DNA of 64,000 bases. It comes from Pseudomonas oryzagri. Lineage in GTDB: Bacteria; Pseudomonadota; Gammaproteobacteria; Pseudomonadales; Pseudomonadaceae. This document shows, in pieces, positions 34,724 to 44,381 of the stretch; position 1 is the first letter of the stretch, and every line of letters starts with the position of its first letter. Below the pieces are notes generated by a model. The model was given only the letters and a program-made list of their open reading frames with translations, was not told the DNA's origin and ran no database searches. A program made the position numbers and the translations under genes. The stretch lies in assembly GCF_020831405.1 (NCBI RefSeq), contig NZ_JAJHPU010000019.1:270986-334985 (forward strand), read 5' to 3'.

Positions 34724-36127
34724 TCAGAAGAAGAACAGCGTCAGCAGCACGAACCACGGCACCAGGATCGCCAGCGACCAGAGCAGGAAGGCGAAGAAGC
34801 TCGGCATCGGCACGCCGCGCTGTTCGGCGATCGCCTTGACCATGAAGTTCGGCGCGTTGCCCACGTAGGTCAGCGCGCCCATGAACACCGAGCCCATCGA
34901 CACCGCCAACAGGGTGCGCGGCAGCTCGTGCATCAGCACCTGGGCGTCGCCGGCGGCCAGGTTGAAGAACACCAGGTAGGTCGGCGCGTTGTCGAGAAAG
35001 CCCGACAGCAGGCCGGTCATCCAGAAGTACATGGCGTCGCGCGGCGTGCCGTCGCCGGCCGTCACCAGCCCCACCAGCGCGGCCAGCTGTCCGGCGCTGC
35101 CGGCACGCAGGATGGCGAGCACCGGCGCGATGGTCAGGAAGATCCCGGCGAACAGCTTGGCGACCTCGAGCATCGGCGCCCAGTCGAAGTCGTTGCCGGC
35201 GCGCACCTGCTTCGCGGTGATCAGCAGCGACAACCCGGCCAGGCCGAGCAGCAGCAGGTCGCGGACCAGGTTCTGCAGCTCGACCGGCGTGCCCAGCAGG
35301 ACGAAGGCGACCCCCGGCTTCCAGCTGCCCGACAGCAGCACCGCACCGACCACCCCGCCCAGCAGCAGGAAGTTGACCTTGCCGTATACCTGCAGCGGCG
35401 AGTCCGCCGACGGATCGCGCGGCAGCAGCTCGTCTTCGCGGGCGAAGAAATAGCGGTCGAGGGCATAGAACAGCGCCAGCAGAACCAGCGAGGACAGCAG
35501 CACCGGCAGGAACATGTGCTCGACCGTCCAGAAGAAGCCCACCCCGGCGAGGAAGCCGAGGAACAGCGGCGGATCGCCCAGCGGCGTCAGCCCGCCGCCG
35601 ATATTGGCCACCAGGAAGATGAAGAACACCACCACGTGCACGCGGTGCCGGCGGTTGTCGTTGGCGCGCAGCAGCGGGCGGATCAGCAGCATCGCCGCGC
35701 CGGTGGTGCCCATCAGCGAGGCGAGCAGCACGCCGATGGCCAGCAGCAGGGTGTTCAGCCGCGGCGAGCCGTGCAGGTTGCCCCACACCAGGATGCCGCC
35801 GGAGATGGTGTAGAGCGCGAACAGCAGAACGACGAACGGCAGGTACTCGGCCAGCAGCGCATGCACGATGGTCGCCAGGGTGGCGTGCGGGCCGAAGGTG
35901 ACGGTGAACGGGACCAGCAACAGCAGGGTCCAGAGCGCGGTGATCTTGCCGAAGTGATGGTGCCAGAACTGTGCGGCGAACAATGGCAGCAAGGCGATCG
36001 ACAGCAGGATGCCGGCGAAGGGGATGCCCCAGGCGAGGCTCAGGGTGGCGCCGTCGAGATCCGCCGCGCACGCCCAGCCGGGCGCCAGGGCCAGGGGCGC
36101 GAGCGCCGGGAGCAGAATCCGTTTCAT
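34724..36127 (-). CDS. Ion-transporter-superfamily antiporter (NhaD/ArsB/CitT-like)
   Basis: The product is 467 aa with about a dozen hydrophobic helices. Two re-entrant-loop-like motifs, G-G-G-L-T-P-L-G-D-P-P near residue 190 and G-N-A-P-N-F near 430, are typical of sodium:proton antiporters and related carriers of the IT superfamily. The N-terminus (MKRILLPAL, then an Ala-rich stretch) looks signal-like. ATG at 36127 has GGAGA upstream. It sits between mdcM and mdcR, a position usually empty. It may recycle Na+ brought in by MadLM-type malonate uptake (inference). The substrate is not assignable from sequence alone. Confidence 0.75.
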   Translation of the reverse strand: MKRILLPALAPLALAPGWACAADLDGATLSLAWGIPFAGILLSIALLPLFAAQFWHHHFGKITALWTLLLLVPFTVTFGPHATLATIVHALLAEYLPFVVLLFALYTISGGILVWGNLHGSPRLNTLLLAIGVLLASLMGTTGAAMLLIRPLLRANDNRRHRVHVVVFFIFLVANIGGGLTPLGDPPLFLGFLAGVGFFWTVEHMFLPVLLSSLVLLALFYALDRYFFAREDELLPRDPSADSPLQVYGKVNFLLLGGVVGAVLLSGSWKPGVAFVLLGTPVELQNLVRDLLLLGLAGLSLLITAKQVRAGNDFDWAPMLEVAKLFAGIFLTIAPVLAILRAGSAGQLAALVGLVTAGDGTPRDAMYFWMTGLLSGFLDNAPTYLVFFNLAAGDAQVLMHELPRTLLAVSMGSVFMGALTYVGNAPNFMVKAIAEQRGVPMPSFFAFLLWSLAILVPWFVLLTLFFF

Positions 36128-36279
36128 CGTGCTGGGTCTCCTGTCCATGCCGGCCCCGCCACGGGCGGCGTCGGAGCCAGCGCGCAAGCGTCCCGCGGCC
36201 ACGACGTGCTGCGCGCCGCAACACTGCCGGCGGCCGGCACCGGCCGGCCGCTCTAGCCAAGCATAGAAAGAAACGGAAA

Positions 36280-36309
36280 AACCGGGGCCGCCGGACGGCG
36301 GCCCCGGTT
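36280..36309 (-). terminator. Rho-independent terminator of the mdc operon
   Basis: A perfect 13-bp GC-rich stem (36280-36292 with 36297-36309) and GGAC loop are followed on the minus strand by TTTCCGTTTC. It lies 15 bases after the mdcM stop. Confidence 0.85.
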
Positions 36310-36324
36310 ATCTGCGCCGCTGGC

Positions 36325-37089
36325 TCAGCCGACCAGGCCGCGCACGCAGAAGTAGAGGATCGACGGCCCCATCAGGCAGCCCAGGCCGGTGTGGAAGGTC
36401 GCGGTCAGCGCGCCGTAGGGCACCAGGCGGCGGTCGGTGGCGGCAAGGCCCGCGGTGACGCCGGAGACGGTGCCGGCCAGGCCGCCGAACACCATCGCCG
36501 AGCGCGGGTTGTCGAGGCCGAGGAAGCGCGCCGACATCGGCGTGAAGACCATCACCAGGATCGCCTTGATCAGGCCGGTGGCGATGGACAGCGCCACCAC
36601 GTCCGAGCTGGCGCCGATCGCCGCGCCGGTGACCGGGCCGACGATGTAGGTCACCGCGCCGGCGCCGATGGTGGTGATGCTCACCGCGTCGCGATAGCCG
36701 AACGCCCAGGCCACGGCGGCACCGACGATGAACGGCAGGACGGTGCCGAGCAGCAGCGACACCGCGCCGATCATCCCGGCCTTGCGCGCCTCGGTGGCCT
36801 GCACCTCGAAGGCGGTGGCGACGATGGCGAAGTCGCGCAGCATGGCGCCACCCATCAGGCCGACGCCGGAGAACAGCGCGAGGTCAGCCAGGCCCTTCTG
36901 GCCGCCGCTGATGGTGCCGCCGATCCAGGCGAGGATCAGGCCGATGACGATGGCGATGGCCGAGCTGTGCACGCGACCGAAGGTCAGGTGACGGGACAGC
37001 AGCACGGAAACCCAGGTGACCACGCCGACCAGCGCGAAGGCGGTGATCAGGCCGTTATGGGCGAGGCCCTTCTCGATCATTTCCCACAT
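36325..37089 (-). CDS. mdcM: Malonate transporter subunit MdcM (MadM)
   Basis: The product is 254 aa with about eight transmembrane helices rich in Gly and Ala, and the S-G-V-T-A-G-L-A-A-T-D-R-R and G-C-L-M-G-P-S motifs of MadM. With MdcL it forms the two-component malonate importer; the Malonomonas homologue is sodium-coupled. The start is one base after the mdcL stop. It is the last gene of the operon. Confidence 0.92.
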   Translation of the reverse strand: MWEMIEKGLAHNGLITAFALVGVVTWVSVLLSRHLTFGRVHSSAIAIVIGLILAWIGGTISGGQKGLADLALFSGVGLMGGAMLRDFAIVATAFEVQATEARKAGMIGAVSLLLGTVLPFIVGAAVAWAFGYRDAVSITTIGAGAVTYIVGPVTGAAIGASSDVVALSIATGLIKAILVMVFTPMSARFLGLDNPRSAMVFGGLAGTVSGVTAGLAATDRRLVPYGALTATFHTGLGCLMGPSILYFCVRGLVG

Positions 37090-37090
37090 G

Positions 37091-37519
37091 TCAGCGACCT
37101 CCCGCCGGAGCTACGGCCGGTGCGGCGGCCGGGGCGATTTCGGATTCCAGCGCCGGCAGCGGCGCGCCCTTGTTGGTACGGCTGATCGCCGCGATGGTGA
37201 CGCCGCACAGCAGCACCGAGCCGACCGCGGCGATCAGCGCCACCGGCCCGCCGTGCAGGGCGGTGACCACGTTCTGCTGGGCCGCCATGGCGACCACCAC
37301 GGGGATGTACATCGCGCCCCAGAAGCCGACGCCGAGCTCGCATTCCTTGCTCATGCCGCCGCTCCTGTGCGTCCACAGGCGGGCGCAGATCAGCAGGATC
37401 ATGGCGATGCCGACCCCGCCGACGTTGGATTGCACGCCGAGCAGGGCACCCAGCAAGTCACCGAGGATGACGCCGGCCAGGGTGCAGATGGCCAGCAGGG
37501 CTACACCGTAGATAATCAT
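37091..37519 (-). CDS. mdcL: Malonate transporter subunit MdcL (MadL)
   Basis: The product is 142 aa with four predicted membrane helices and the conserved G-V-Q-S-N-V-G-G-V-G-I-A-M and M-S-K-E-C-E-L-G-V-G-F-W-G-A motifs of MadL. The Ala/Pro-rich tail (about 120-140) is not conserved. It is the partner of MdcM. A 57-bp gap separates it from mdcH. Confidence 0.92.
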   Translation of the reverse strand: MIIYGVALLAICTLAGVILGDLLGALLGVQSNVGGVGIAMILLICARLWTHRSGGMSKECELGVGFWGAMYIPVVVAMAAQQNVVTALHGGPVALIAAVGSVLLCGVTIAAISRTNKGAPLPALESEIAPAAAPAVAPAGGR

Positions 37520-37576
37520 TGTTGTTGTCCTTTTATGGATCGAAGGGTTGTTGTTCTTGTACTTCGCGAGGGGCGG

Positions 37577-38512
37577 TCAGCGGTCGGCGCAGCCCTCCTC
37601 GCGCAATAGCGCGTCCAGCGTGTCGAGACGGGCGCCCTGGAAGGCGGCCACGGTTCCCTGTCTCAGCATCCGGCGGGCCAGTCCGCTGAGGACCGTGCCC
37701 GGAGGCAATTCGATGTGCAGGCGCACGCCGCGTTCGACGGCGCTGCGCAGGGTGCCCTGCCAGTCGACCAGGCGACACATGTTGAAGGCCAGGTCGTCGC
37801 GCAGGGCGGCCGGCTCCATGACCAGGCGCGCCGAGCTGCTGCTGAGATAACGCAGCGCCGGCCGGCGTACTTCCACCTGGGCGAAGGCGGCGGCCAGTTG
37901 CGCGGCGGGCTCGTCGAGCAGCGGGCAGTGCGACGGCACGCTGACCGCCAGGCGCTTGACCGCGCCGGCGCCGAGGGTGCGGGCCCGCTCGCCGACCGCC
38001 GCCATGGCCGCGTCGCTGCCAGCGATCACCAACTGGTTGGCGGCGTTGACGTTGGCGAGGTACACCGGACTGTCCGCGCCGTTCACCTCGGCCAGCAGGC
38101 CTTCCACCGCCGCCCGCTCGAGGCCGAGGATGGCGGTCATGCCGTAGCCGCTCGGCCACGCGCGTTCCATCAGTTCGCCGCGCAGGGTGACCAGGCGCAC
38201 CGCGTCGCCGAACTGCAACGCTCCGGCGGTCACCGCCGCGGCCCAGGCGCCGATGGACAGTCCGGCCACGTAGTCGGGCCGCGCGCCGCGCGCCATCAGC
38301 AGCCGCGCGCAGGACACCCCGGCGAGCAGCAGGCACAGCTGCACGGCGCGGGTGGAACGCAGGGCTTTCTCACTATCCAGCGCCAGCACGTCCTCGTCCA
38401 GCACCGAACCGGCCTCGCGCAGACAGGCGGCGACCTCGGGCGAATCCGGCAACTGGTGGAGCATGCCCGGCTGCTGGGCGCCCTGGCCGGGGAAGGCGAA
38501 CAGGCTGCTCAT
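37577..38512 (-). CDS. mdcH: Malonate decarboxylase malonyl-transferase MdcH
   Basis: The product is 311 aa, a FabD-like acyltransferase. The N-terminus has F-P-G-Q-G-A-Q; the active-site serine is in G-L-S-I-G-A-W, and the catalytic His in V-P-S-H-C-P-L. It loads the first malonyl group onto the prosthetic group of MdcC during enzyme activation. ATG at 38512 overlaps the mdcG stop (ATGA). Confidence 0.92.
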   Translation of the reverse strand: MSSLFAFPGQGAQQPGMLHQLPDSPEVAACLREAGSVLDEDVLALDSEKALRSTRAVQLCLLLAGVSCARLLMARGARPDYVAGLSIGAWAAAVTAGALQFGDAVRLVTLRGELMERAWPSGYGMTAILGLERAAVEGLLAEVNGADSPVYLANVNAANQLVIAGSDAAMAAVGERARTLGAGAVKRLAVSVPSHCPLLDEPAAQLAAAFAQVEVRRPALRYLSSSSARLVMEPAALRDDLAFNMCRLVDWQGTLRSAVERGVRLHIELPPGTVLSGLARRMLRQGTVAAFQGARLDTLDALLREEGCADR

Positions 38513-39135
38513 GCCGCCACCTCCTGCCACGGGTCGCGCACCAGACGCGGACCCTGCTCGGTCTTGAGCAGCACCTGCGACGCCGGCCCCGCCCATTCGC
38601 GCAGGGCGATGGCGCCGGCCGGCGTCTCCAGCTGCAGGTCGACCCGGCACAGGGCGCGGTCGAGCAGGCCCAGCAACTCGGCGGCAGCGCCGCGCGCCAG
38701 CGGCTGCGGCGCGCGCAGCAGCAGGTCGAGATCGCTGTTGGCGTGCAGCACCGGCGCACCCGTGGCCAGTTGGTAGCCGGCGCCGCCGGTGACGCCCCAG
38801 ACCAGATCCAGGGCATCCAGCTGCGGCGCCAGCCAGGCCAGCGCGCGCAGGGCCGACGGGGCGTCCTGCCCTGCCCCGCCGCCGGTCAGCTGCTCCGGCG
38901 CCACCCGGCGGCTGATCGCCGCCAGCGGCATCCAGCTGGCGTAGCGCTGCTCGCGACCGCGACCGCGCACGCCCACCGCGACCTGACCTTGCGGCGCCGG
39001 GCCGCGGCGCACCACCACCGGCTGGCCGGTGGCGAGCACGGCGCGCGCCCAGTCCGGCGCGCCGGCGTCGAGCTGCGCGGGGTGCATGCCCCAGAGCAGG
39101 TCGTGGGCTAGCGGCTGGTGGTCGATGGCAGACAT
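38509..39135 (-). CDS. mdcG: Phosphoribosyl-dephospho-CoA transferase MdcG
   Basis: The product is 208 aa, a nucleotidyltransferase that attaches the 2'-(5''-triphosphoribosyl)-3'-dephospho-CoA precursor to the acyl carrier protein MdcC. The N-S-D-L-D-L-L-L motif (around residue 133) provides the metal-binding Asp pair. A conserved H-D-L-L-W opening is present. It is coupled to mdcH and lies 16 bases after mdcE. Confidence 0.9.
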   Translation of the reverse strand: MSAIDHQPLAHDLLWGMHPAQLDAGAPDWARAVLATGQPVVVRRGPAPQGQVAVGVRGRGREQRYASWMPLAAISRRVAPEQLTGGGAGQDAPSALRALAWLAPQLDALDLVWGVTGGAGYQLATGAPVLHANSDLDLLLRAPQPLARGAAAELLGLLDRALCRVDLQLETPAGAIALREWAGPASQVLLKTEQGPRLVRDPWQEVAA

Positions 39136-39151
39136 GGGCGTGTCCTCCGGC

Positions 39152-39958
39152 TTACCACTGCGCGCGCAGCAGTTCGCGCACGCGTTGCGAGGCGGCGCGG
39201 TTGGCGGCGCCGAGGCGGCCGCGCAGGTCGCTACCTTTATTGCGGATATCGACCTGCGCCTGTTCCAGGCAGGCCTGCACGCGCGCCAGGTCGTCGCCCT
39301 GCGGCGTCTCGATGGCGGCCACCGACAGGCTTTCCCAGAGCAGGCCGAGCGAGGCGTAGCTGTCGAGGTCGTAGGCCATCGGCGGCACCTTGGCGGCGAA
39401 GGCTTCCAGTTCGTCGACCGTACGCAGGGTGACCCGCGCGGCGGATTCCTTGCCCATGGCGTGGACCATCACCCCCGGATCGCGCAGGGCGACGGTGCGG
39501 TTGGCCTGGTAGCCGTGGGCGAGGAAGGCGCCGGACATGGCCTTGCCGACCAGCAGGGCGATTACCGGATGGCCGGCCAGGCGGGCGCGGGCGTAGCCGT
39601 CCACCGCGCCGGCCAGCGCCTGGTGGATGCCGAGGGCTTCCTCGCGGCGGCCGTAGGCCTGGCTGGGCACGTCGACCACGGCGACCACCGCACGCTTCAC
39701 CGCGGCGTCACGGTCGGCCGTGATCACCTCGTCCAGCGCGCGGCCGAGGCTCCAGCCTTCCAGCAGGCCGACCTCGCCGCTGCGGGCGCGCGGGAAGCGG
39801 TTCTCGGCATCCGCCACCACGGCGATGTAGCGGGCCGGCTGGCCGCCGAGGCTGGCGTCGACCACGCGCACCGAGGCCGGGTAGCCGGGTTGCTCGGCGG
39901 CATTGCCGGTGAGGGCGCGCAGCCAGTTGAGGCCGCGTTGCGAAAGGACGGTGCTCAT
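39152..39958 (-). CDS. mdcE: Malonate decarboxylase gamma subunit MdcE
   Basis: The product is 268 aa, a carboxyltransferase-fold subunit. The motifs R-G-L-N-W-L near the N-terminus, P-S-Q-A-Y-G-R-R-E-E and G-K-A-M-S-G-A-F-L-A-H-G are characteristic. With MdcD it decarboxylates the ACP-bound malonyl thioester to acetyl. ATG at 39958 overlaps the mdcD stop by four bases. Confidence 0.92.
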   Translation of the reverse strand: MSTVLSQRGLNWLRALTGNAAEQPGYPASVRVVDASLGGQPARYIAVVADAENRFPRARSGEVGLLEGWSLGRALDEVITADRDAAVKRAVVAVVDVPSQAYGRREEALGIHQALAGAVDGYARARLAGHPVIALLVGKAMSGAFLAHGYQANRTVALRDPGVMVHAMGKESAARVTLRTVDELEAFAAKVPPMAYDLDSYASLGLLWESLSVAAIETPQGDDLARVQACLEQAQVDIRNKGSDLRGRLGAANRAASQRVRELLRAQW

Positions 39959-40806
39959 GCCTGGTCTCCTTGGTAGAGGGCGCGCACGGAGGCGGCGTCG
40001 GCCTGCGGCTCGGCGTCGAAGCGCGCCAGCAGGTCGAGGAAGCGGGCGTACTGGCGGCTGCGCGGCAGGGCGTCGCCCGGCTGCTCCAGAGTGGCCAGCA
40101 GACGCGCGCGGATGACGTCCACCTCGTCGGCGACATAGGCATCGACCAGGCCGCAGGCGAAGCGCTGCTCGCCGCCGGTGAGGCTCCAGATGAACGGGCG
40201 GTCGCGCGAGTCGTACTCGTCGAGACCGGCCTCCTGCTCGATCACCTGCGGACCGTTGAGACCCAGGCGCGCCTCGCGGGTCACCAGCAGGTGGCTGCAC
40301 AGCGCGGCGGCGATCGACATGCCGCCGAAGCAGCCCACGGGACCTGCGACCACGCCGATCACCGGCTGGTACTGGCGCAGCTCGACGATGGCGGCCTGCA
40401 CCTCGGCAATCGCCGCGAGGCCCAGGTTGGCCTCCTGCAGGCGCACGCCGCCGGTTTCCAGCAGCAGCACGGCGCAGGTGGGAATGCCGTTGCGGTTGTC
40501 CTCGGCGGCCAGTTCCAGCGCGCCGGCCAGCTTGGCGCCGCCGACCTCGCCGAGGCTGCCGCCCTGGAAGTTGCCCTCGATGGCGGCGATCACCGCCGGG
40601 CGACCGCCGAGGGTGCCCTTGGCCACCACCACGCCGTCGTCGGCCTGCGCGACGATGCCCTGGGCCTCCAGCCACGGCGACTTGACCCGGGCGAAGGGGT
40701 CGAGCAGCTCGCGCATGCTGCCGGCATCGAGCAATGCGGCAGCGCGCTGGCGGGCGCCGAGTTCGACGAAGCTGCGACTGTGCAGCAGTGCATTCAGGTC
40801 AGACAT
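39955..40806 (-). CDS. mdcD: Malonate decarboxylase beta subunit MdcD
   Basis: The product is 283 aa, of the carboxyltransferase/crotonase superfamily. The pattern S-F-V-E-L-G-A-R-Q-R near the N-terminus, E-T-G-G-V-R-L-Q-E-A-N and G-P-V-G-C-F-G-G-M (oxyanion region) fits MdcD. It works as a heterodimer with MdcE. The start overlaps the end of mdcC by 8 bases. Confidence 0.93.
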   Translation of the reverse strand: MSDLNALLHSRSFVELGARQRAAALLDAGSMRELLDPFARVKSPWLEAQGIVAQADDGVVVAKGTLGGRPAVIAAIEGNFQGGSLGEVGGAKLAGALELAAEDNRNGIPTCAVLLLETGGVRLQEANLGLAAIAEVQAAIVELRQYQPVIGVVAGPVGCFGGMSIAAALCSHLLVTREARLGLNGPQVIEQEAGLDEYDSRDRPFIWSLTGGEQRFACGLVDAYVADEVDVIRARLLATLEQPGDALPRSRQYARFLDLLARFDAEPQADAASVRALYQGDQA

Positions 40807-41098
40807 CGCTCACCTCCTCCAGCGCCTGCTCCAGACGCAGCCGCACCACACCGGGGGTGGCACCGAAATCGTGGATATCGACGTTCAGGGCCAGCGGGTT
40901 GCCACCGGCGAACATGCGTTCGAACAGGTGGCGCCAGCGCTCGGCGCTGCCATTCACCGAGGTGACCACCTGGATGCTCAGGCTGCCGGCCTGGCCGGGT
41001 TCGAGCAGCACTTCCAGGTCGCCGGAGCCGACGCAGCCCACCTGGGCGTGCCGGCTTGCCGGCAGGCCGGCGGGGAAGGCAAAGGACAGGGTTTCCAT
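40799..41098 (-). CDS. mdcC: Malonate decarboxylase acyl carrier protein MdcC
   Basis: The product is 99 aa, the delta subunit carrying the dephospho-CoA-like prosthetic group. Ser25, in the V-G-S-G-D-L-E-V-L-L-E context, is the expected attachment site, at the same position as reported for the Klebsiella protein. ATG at 41098 lies 2 bases after the mdcB stop. Confidence 0.92.
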   Translation of the reverse strand: METLSFAFPAGLPASRHAQVGCVGSGDLEVLLEPGQAGSLSIQVVTSVNGSAERWRHLFERMFAGGNPLALNVDIHDFGATPGVVRLRLEQALEEVSDV

Positions 41099-41100
41099 GT

Positions 41101-41976
41101 TCACAGGCTCCCAATCTGCGCCCGGAGCGTCGGCTCCAGGCGGTCGAGGAATAAAGTCACGGCGAGCAGATCGGCTGCACCGCCGGGCGAGGCATTCAAC
41201 CTCAAGAGACTGACGTCCAACTCTTTCAGGCGGCGGCGGCCGGCCAGGCCGGCGCTGCCGCCGGCCTCCAGCACCGCGCGGGCACCGTCCTGCATACAGG
41301 CCAGACCGATCTCGCCGGCGCGGTGCAGCACGCAGGTGTCGTCGAGCTGCGCCATGATCGCCAGCAGCGCGTCCAGCCGCGCGTGGCTTTCGCCGGTACC
41401 GGCGGCGCGGCTGCGCTGCAGCTGCGGCAGACCGTGGTGCAGCGCGGCGGGGAAGCCGGCCTGCGCCTCGGCGCGCGCGCCGCCGACGCCATAGCGCTGG
41501 CGCACCCGTTCGCCATTGCTCGGCGCACGTTGCGGGATATGGCGATCCTCCAGGCGGGCCAGGCGCGCTGCGCGCAGGGTCACGCTGTGCGGCGCCGGCC
41601 GGTCTTCCTGGGCGGCGGCGGTGACCAAGAGGCCCAGCGCCCAGATCGCCCCGCGATGGGTGTTGACCCCGCCGGTGACCTCCAGCATCTGCGCCTCGCC
41701 GGCGCGGCCGAGGTGGCCGAGGGTCTCGCGCAGGGCCACGTCGACCCGCCCGGCTTTCTCGCCGGCGGCGGCCATGTCGTGGAAGGTGGCCCACAGCGAC
41801 CAGGCCGAGGCGTGCATCAGCTCCAGGCTCAGGTCGTCATGGGCGCCGCTGCCGCGGCGGTCGACCAGCGCCGGCTTGGGCGACAGCTCGACCTCGTCGA
41901 TCAGCGCCTCGACGGCAAGGTCGGCGAGCGCCTCGGCCAGACTGAGTTGCGGGCGTGCCGCAATCCGGGCGTTCAT
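41101..41976 (-). CDS. mdcB: Triphosphoribosyl-dephospho-CoA synthase MdcB
   Basis: The product is 291 aa, a CitG-family enzyme making the prosthetic-group precursor from dephospho-CoA and ATP. Motifs seen are [31 protein letters not shown] and the [10 protein letters not shown] end. The start shares one base with the mdcA stop (TGATG). Confidence 0.93.
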   Translation of the reverse strand: MNARIAARPQLSLAEALADLAVEALIDEVELSPKPALVDRRGSGAHDDLSLELMHASAWSLWATFHDMAAAGEKAGRVDVALRETLGHLGRAGEAQMLEVTGGVNTHRGAIWALGLLVTAAAQEDRPAPHSVTLRAARLARLEDRHIPQRAPSNGERVRQRYGVGGARAEAQAGFPAALHHGLPQLQRSRAAGTGESHARLDALLAIMAQLDDTCVLHRAGEIGLACMQDGARAVLEAGGSAGLAGRRRLKELDVSLLRLNASPGGAADLLAVTLFLDRLEPTLRAQIGSL

Positions 41977-43637
41977 CACCAGCTCCTGAACTTGGCGGGC
42001 GGGTTGTAGAGGCCGCCGGACCAGTCGACCAGCTCGGCGATGCTCTTGGCGGCGAGCAGCTCGCGGCTGGCGTCGGTGCGGCGGATGCCCAGATCCTCCG
42101 GCAGGGCGATCAGCCCCGCGCGGCGCATGCGCTCGGTGTCTTTCGGATCGTGGCGCAGGCCGATGGCGGTGACGCCGGCCACCGCGGCGATCATCGCCTG
42201 GCGCTCCTCCAGCGAGCGCGCCTTGTACAGGTAGGCGATGCCTTCCTCGGTGAGCAGGTGGGTGACGTCGTCGCCGTAGATCATCACCGGCGCCAGCGGC
42301 ATGCCGACCTTGCGCGCCACCTCGACGGCGTCGAGCTGCTCGACGAAGGTGGGTTTGCCGCCCTCCTGGTAGGTCTCGACCATCTGCACGACGAGCTTCT
42401 TGCCGCGCTCCAGCAGGGTCACCGGTTCCGTCATATCCAACCACGCCGGGGTGGCGTGACGACGGCCGCGCGGGTCGTGGCCCATGTTCGGTGCGCCGCC
42501 GAAGCCGGCCAGGCGGCCGCGCGTAACGGTGGACGAGTGACCATCCCCGTCCACCTGCAGGGTCGCGCCGATAAACAGGTCGACCGCGTACTGGCCGGCC
42601 AGCTGGCACATCATGCGGTTGGAGCGCAGCGAGCCGTCGCGGCCGGTGAAGAACACGTCCGGGCGCGCCGCCACGTAGTTCTCCATGCCCAGTTCGGTGC
42701 CGAAGCAGTGCACGCTCTCCACCCAGCCGGTCTCGATCGCCGGGATCAGGGTCGGGTGCGGGTTGAGGGTCCAGTTGCGGCAGATCTTGCCCTTGAGGCC
42801 GAGGCGCTCGCCGTAGGTCGGCAGGATCAGCTCGATGGCCGCGGTGTTGAAGCCGATGCCATGGTTGAGCGACTGGACGTTGTGCTTCTCGTAGATGCCG
42901 CGGATCGCCATCATCGCCATCAGCACGTGCACCGGCTTGATGTGGCGCGGATCGCGGGTGAACAGCGGCTCGATGTAGAACGGCTTGTCGGCCTGCACCA
43001 CGAAGTCGACCCAGCTGGCCGGGATGTCCACGCGCGGCAGATCGCGCACGTCGTCGACGATCTCGTTGACCTGGACGATGACGATACCGTCGCTGAACGC
43101 CGCCGCCTCGACCAGCGCCGGGGTGTCCTCGGTGCTCGGTCCGGTGTAGATGTTGCCCGCGCGGTCGGCGACGAAGCCGGCGACCAGGGCGACGTTGGGA
43201 ATCAGGTCGACCAAGAGGCGCGAATACAGCTCGATGTAAGTGTGGATGGCGCCGACCTCGAGCAGGCCGTCCTCCATCAGCTGGCCGATGCGCAGGCTCT
43301 GCGGACCGGCGAAGGAGAAGTCCAGCTTGCGGGCGATGCCGCGCTCGAACAGGTCCAGATGCTCGCTGCGGCTGACGCTGGGCATGATCATGTGCAGGTC
43401 GTGCAGACGGCCCGGATCGACCTTCGCCAGCGAGCGGGACAGGAAGTCGGCCTGCTTCTGGTTGTTGCCTTCCAGCACCACGCGATCGCCGGGGGCGAGC
43501 AGCGCTTCCAGCGCGGCGACGATCCTGTCGGTCGGCAGGACCACTCCATCGGCCAGCTGGCGCACCTGGGCGAGGCGACGCTGCTTCTCGCTGCGCCGAC
43601 GCGACCACTGCGGCGGGGGGGAAATTGTTGTTGTCAT
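41976..43637 (-). CDS. mdcA: Malonate decarboxylase alpha subunit MdcA
   Basis: The product is 553 aa, the acyl carrier protein transferase subunit that exchanges acetyl for malonyl on MdcC. Recognisable motifs are [23 protein letters not shown] and [22 protein letters not shown] at 43637 follows GGAG; a longer upstream reading lacks a ribosome site. It is the first gene of the mdcABCDEGHLM operon. Confidence 0.95.
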   Translation of the reverse strand: MTTTISPPPQWSRRRSEKQRRLAQVRQLADGVVLPTDRIVAALEALLAPGDRVVLEGNNQKQADFLSRSLAKVDPGRLHDLHMIMPSVSRSEHLDLFERGIARKLDFSFAGPQSLRIGQLMEDGLLEVGAIHTYIELYSRLLVDLIPNVALVAGFVADRAGNIYTGPSTEDTPALVEAAAFSDGIVIVQVNEIVDDVRDLPRVDIPASWVDFVVQADKPFYIEPLFTRDPRHIKPVHVLMAMMAIRGIYEKHNVQSLNHGIGFNTAAIELILPTYGERLGLKGKICRNWTLNPHPTLIPAIETGWVESVHCFGTELGMENYVAARPDVFFTGRDGSLRSNRMMCQLAGQYAVDLFIGATLQVDGDGHSSTVTRGRLAGFGGAPNMGHDPRGRRHATPAWLDMTEPVTLLERGKKLVVQMVETYQEGGKPTFVEQLDAVEVARKVGMPLAPVMIYGDDVTHLLTEEGIAYLYKARSLEERQAMIAAVAGVTAIGLRHDPKDTERMRRAGLIALPEDLGIRRTDASRELLAAKSIAELVDWSGGLYNPPAKFRSW

Positions 43638-43716
43638 GGCTACTCCACGAGGTTCCGCTGTCGTGGAGTCACGGTAGGGTTCGGGGCGGGGGGCGTTCAA
43701 TCAAGCCCGCCGGTCG

Positions 43717-43739
43717 ATCGTTACTCTCAGGTTAACGAT
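43717..43739. promoter_or_regulatory. Candidate MdcR operator upstream of mdcA
   Basis: ATCGTTA and TAACGAT are separated by nine bases, centred about 90 bp upstream of the mdcA start. Size and position fit a LysR-type activator site. Confidence 0.45.
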
Positions 43740-44067
43740 TGCGCAGGCGGATCGCCTGCGTTGCCCCCGTCGCCAATCGCGACAGCGCAGGGGACGATGC
43801 GCCAGGAGCTGAAGTCGCCAGCCTGGGTGAGTGACTGGGGAAATGGCGGAAGGTCCTGAGCAGCGTTCGGGGGAGTTTTACCCGCCGTTGCCGCCATTCG
43901 CCGGTAATAAAGTCGAGGCGTGACGAAGTAGCGCGCCGCGCCGCCCAGTGTCAGCGGATAACCACAGGCGTGATTACTGACGACAACTTCACGGTTTCCC
44001 GCCGGGCAATTAACCCTTTATTTGACCTGAATCATCCACAGACCAAAACAGCAGGTCCAGCCAATAG

Positions 44068-44098
44068 CCAGAGCCACTCCAGAGCCACTCCAGAGCCA
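44068..44098. repeat. Short tandem repeat, 11-bp unit
   Basis: The unit CCAGAGCCACT occurs twice in full (44068-44078, 44079-44089) and once in part (44090-44098). It lies in the low-GC part of the T6SS upstream region. Confidence 0.7.
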
Positions 44099-44336
44099 AC
44101 TGCAAGACACTTCACAAAATACGCCGGGCAGCCTAAGCAAAACTCAAAAGTTGCCCCCAAAGATGCCATCAAAGAAATATCACAGCGATTTCAAAGCGCT
44201 TCCCTATCGAATGAAAACCGCGTCACAGAGGGTGTTGCAAACGTGACAAGCCATTCTCGACAAAGCCAAGCAGTTCACACATGACAGCTTGTCCGGCAAT
44301 TCGGCGACATCTAGGATGCAGCCCTACTTAATTCTA

Positions 44337-44381
44337 TGCGCAACTTGTTGCACAGAAATTAAGTGCGCAAAAATTTGCGCA
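44337..44381. promoter_or_regulatory. Tandem palindromes upstream of tssA
   Basis: Two dyads of the same design, TGCGCAA-N4-TTGCACA (44337-44354) and TGCGCAA-N4-TTGCGCA (44364-44381), are spaced 27 bp centre to centre. A possible -10 (GATAAT, 44394-44399) follows. This looks like a dimeric regulator bound at two sites next to the T6SS promoter. Confidence 0.5.

Noticed and set aside
43970..44284. Possible 104-aa protein in the mdc/T6SS intergenic region
   Set aside because: No recognisable domain or good ribosome site, lower-GC regulatory region, and it includes an 11-bp tandem repeat.
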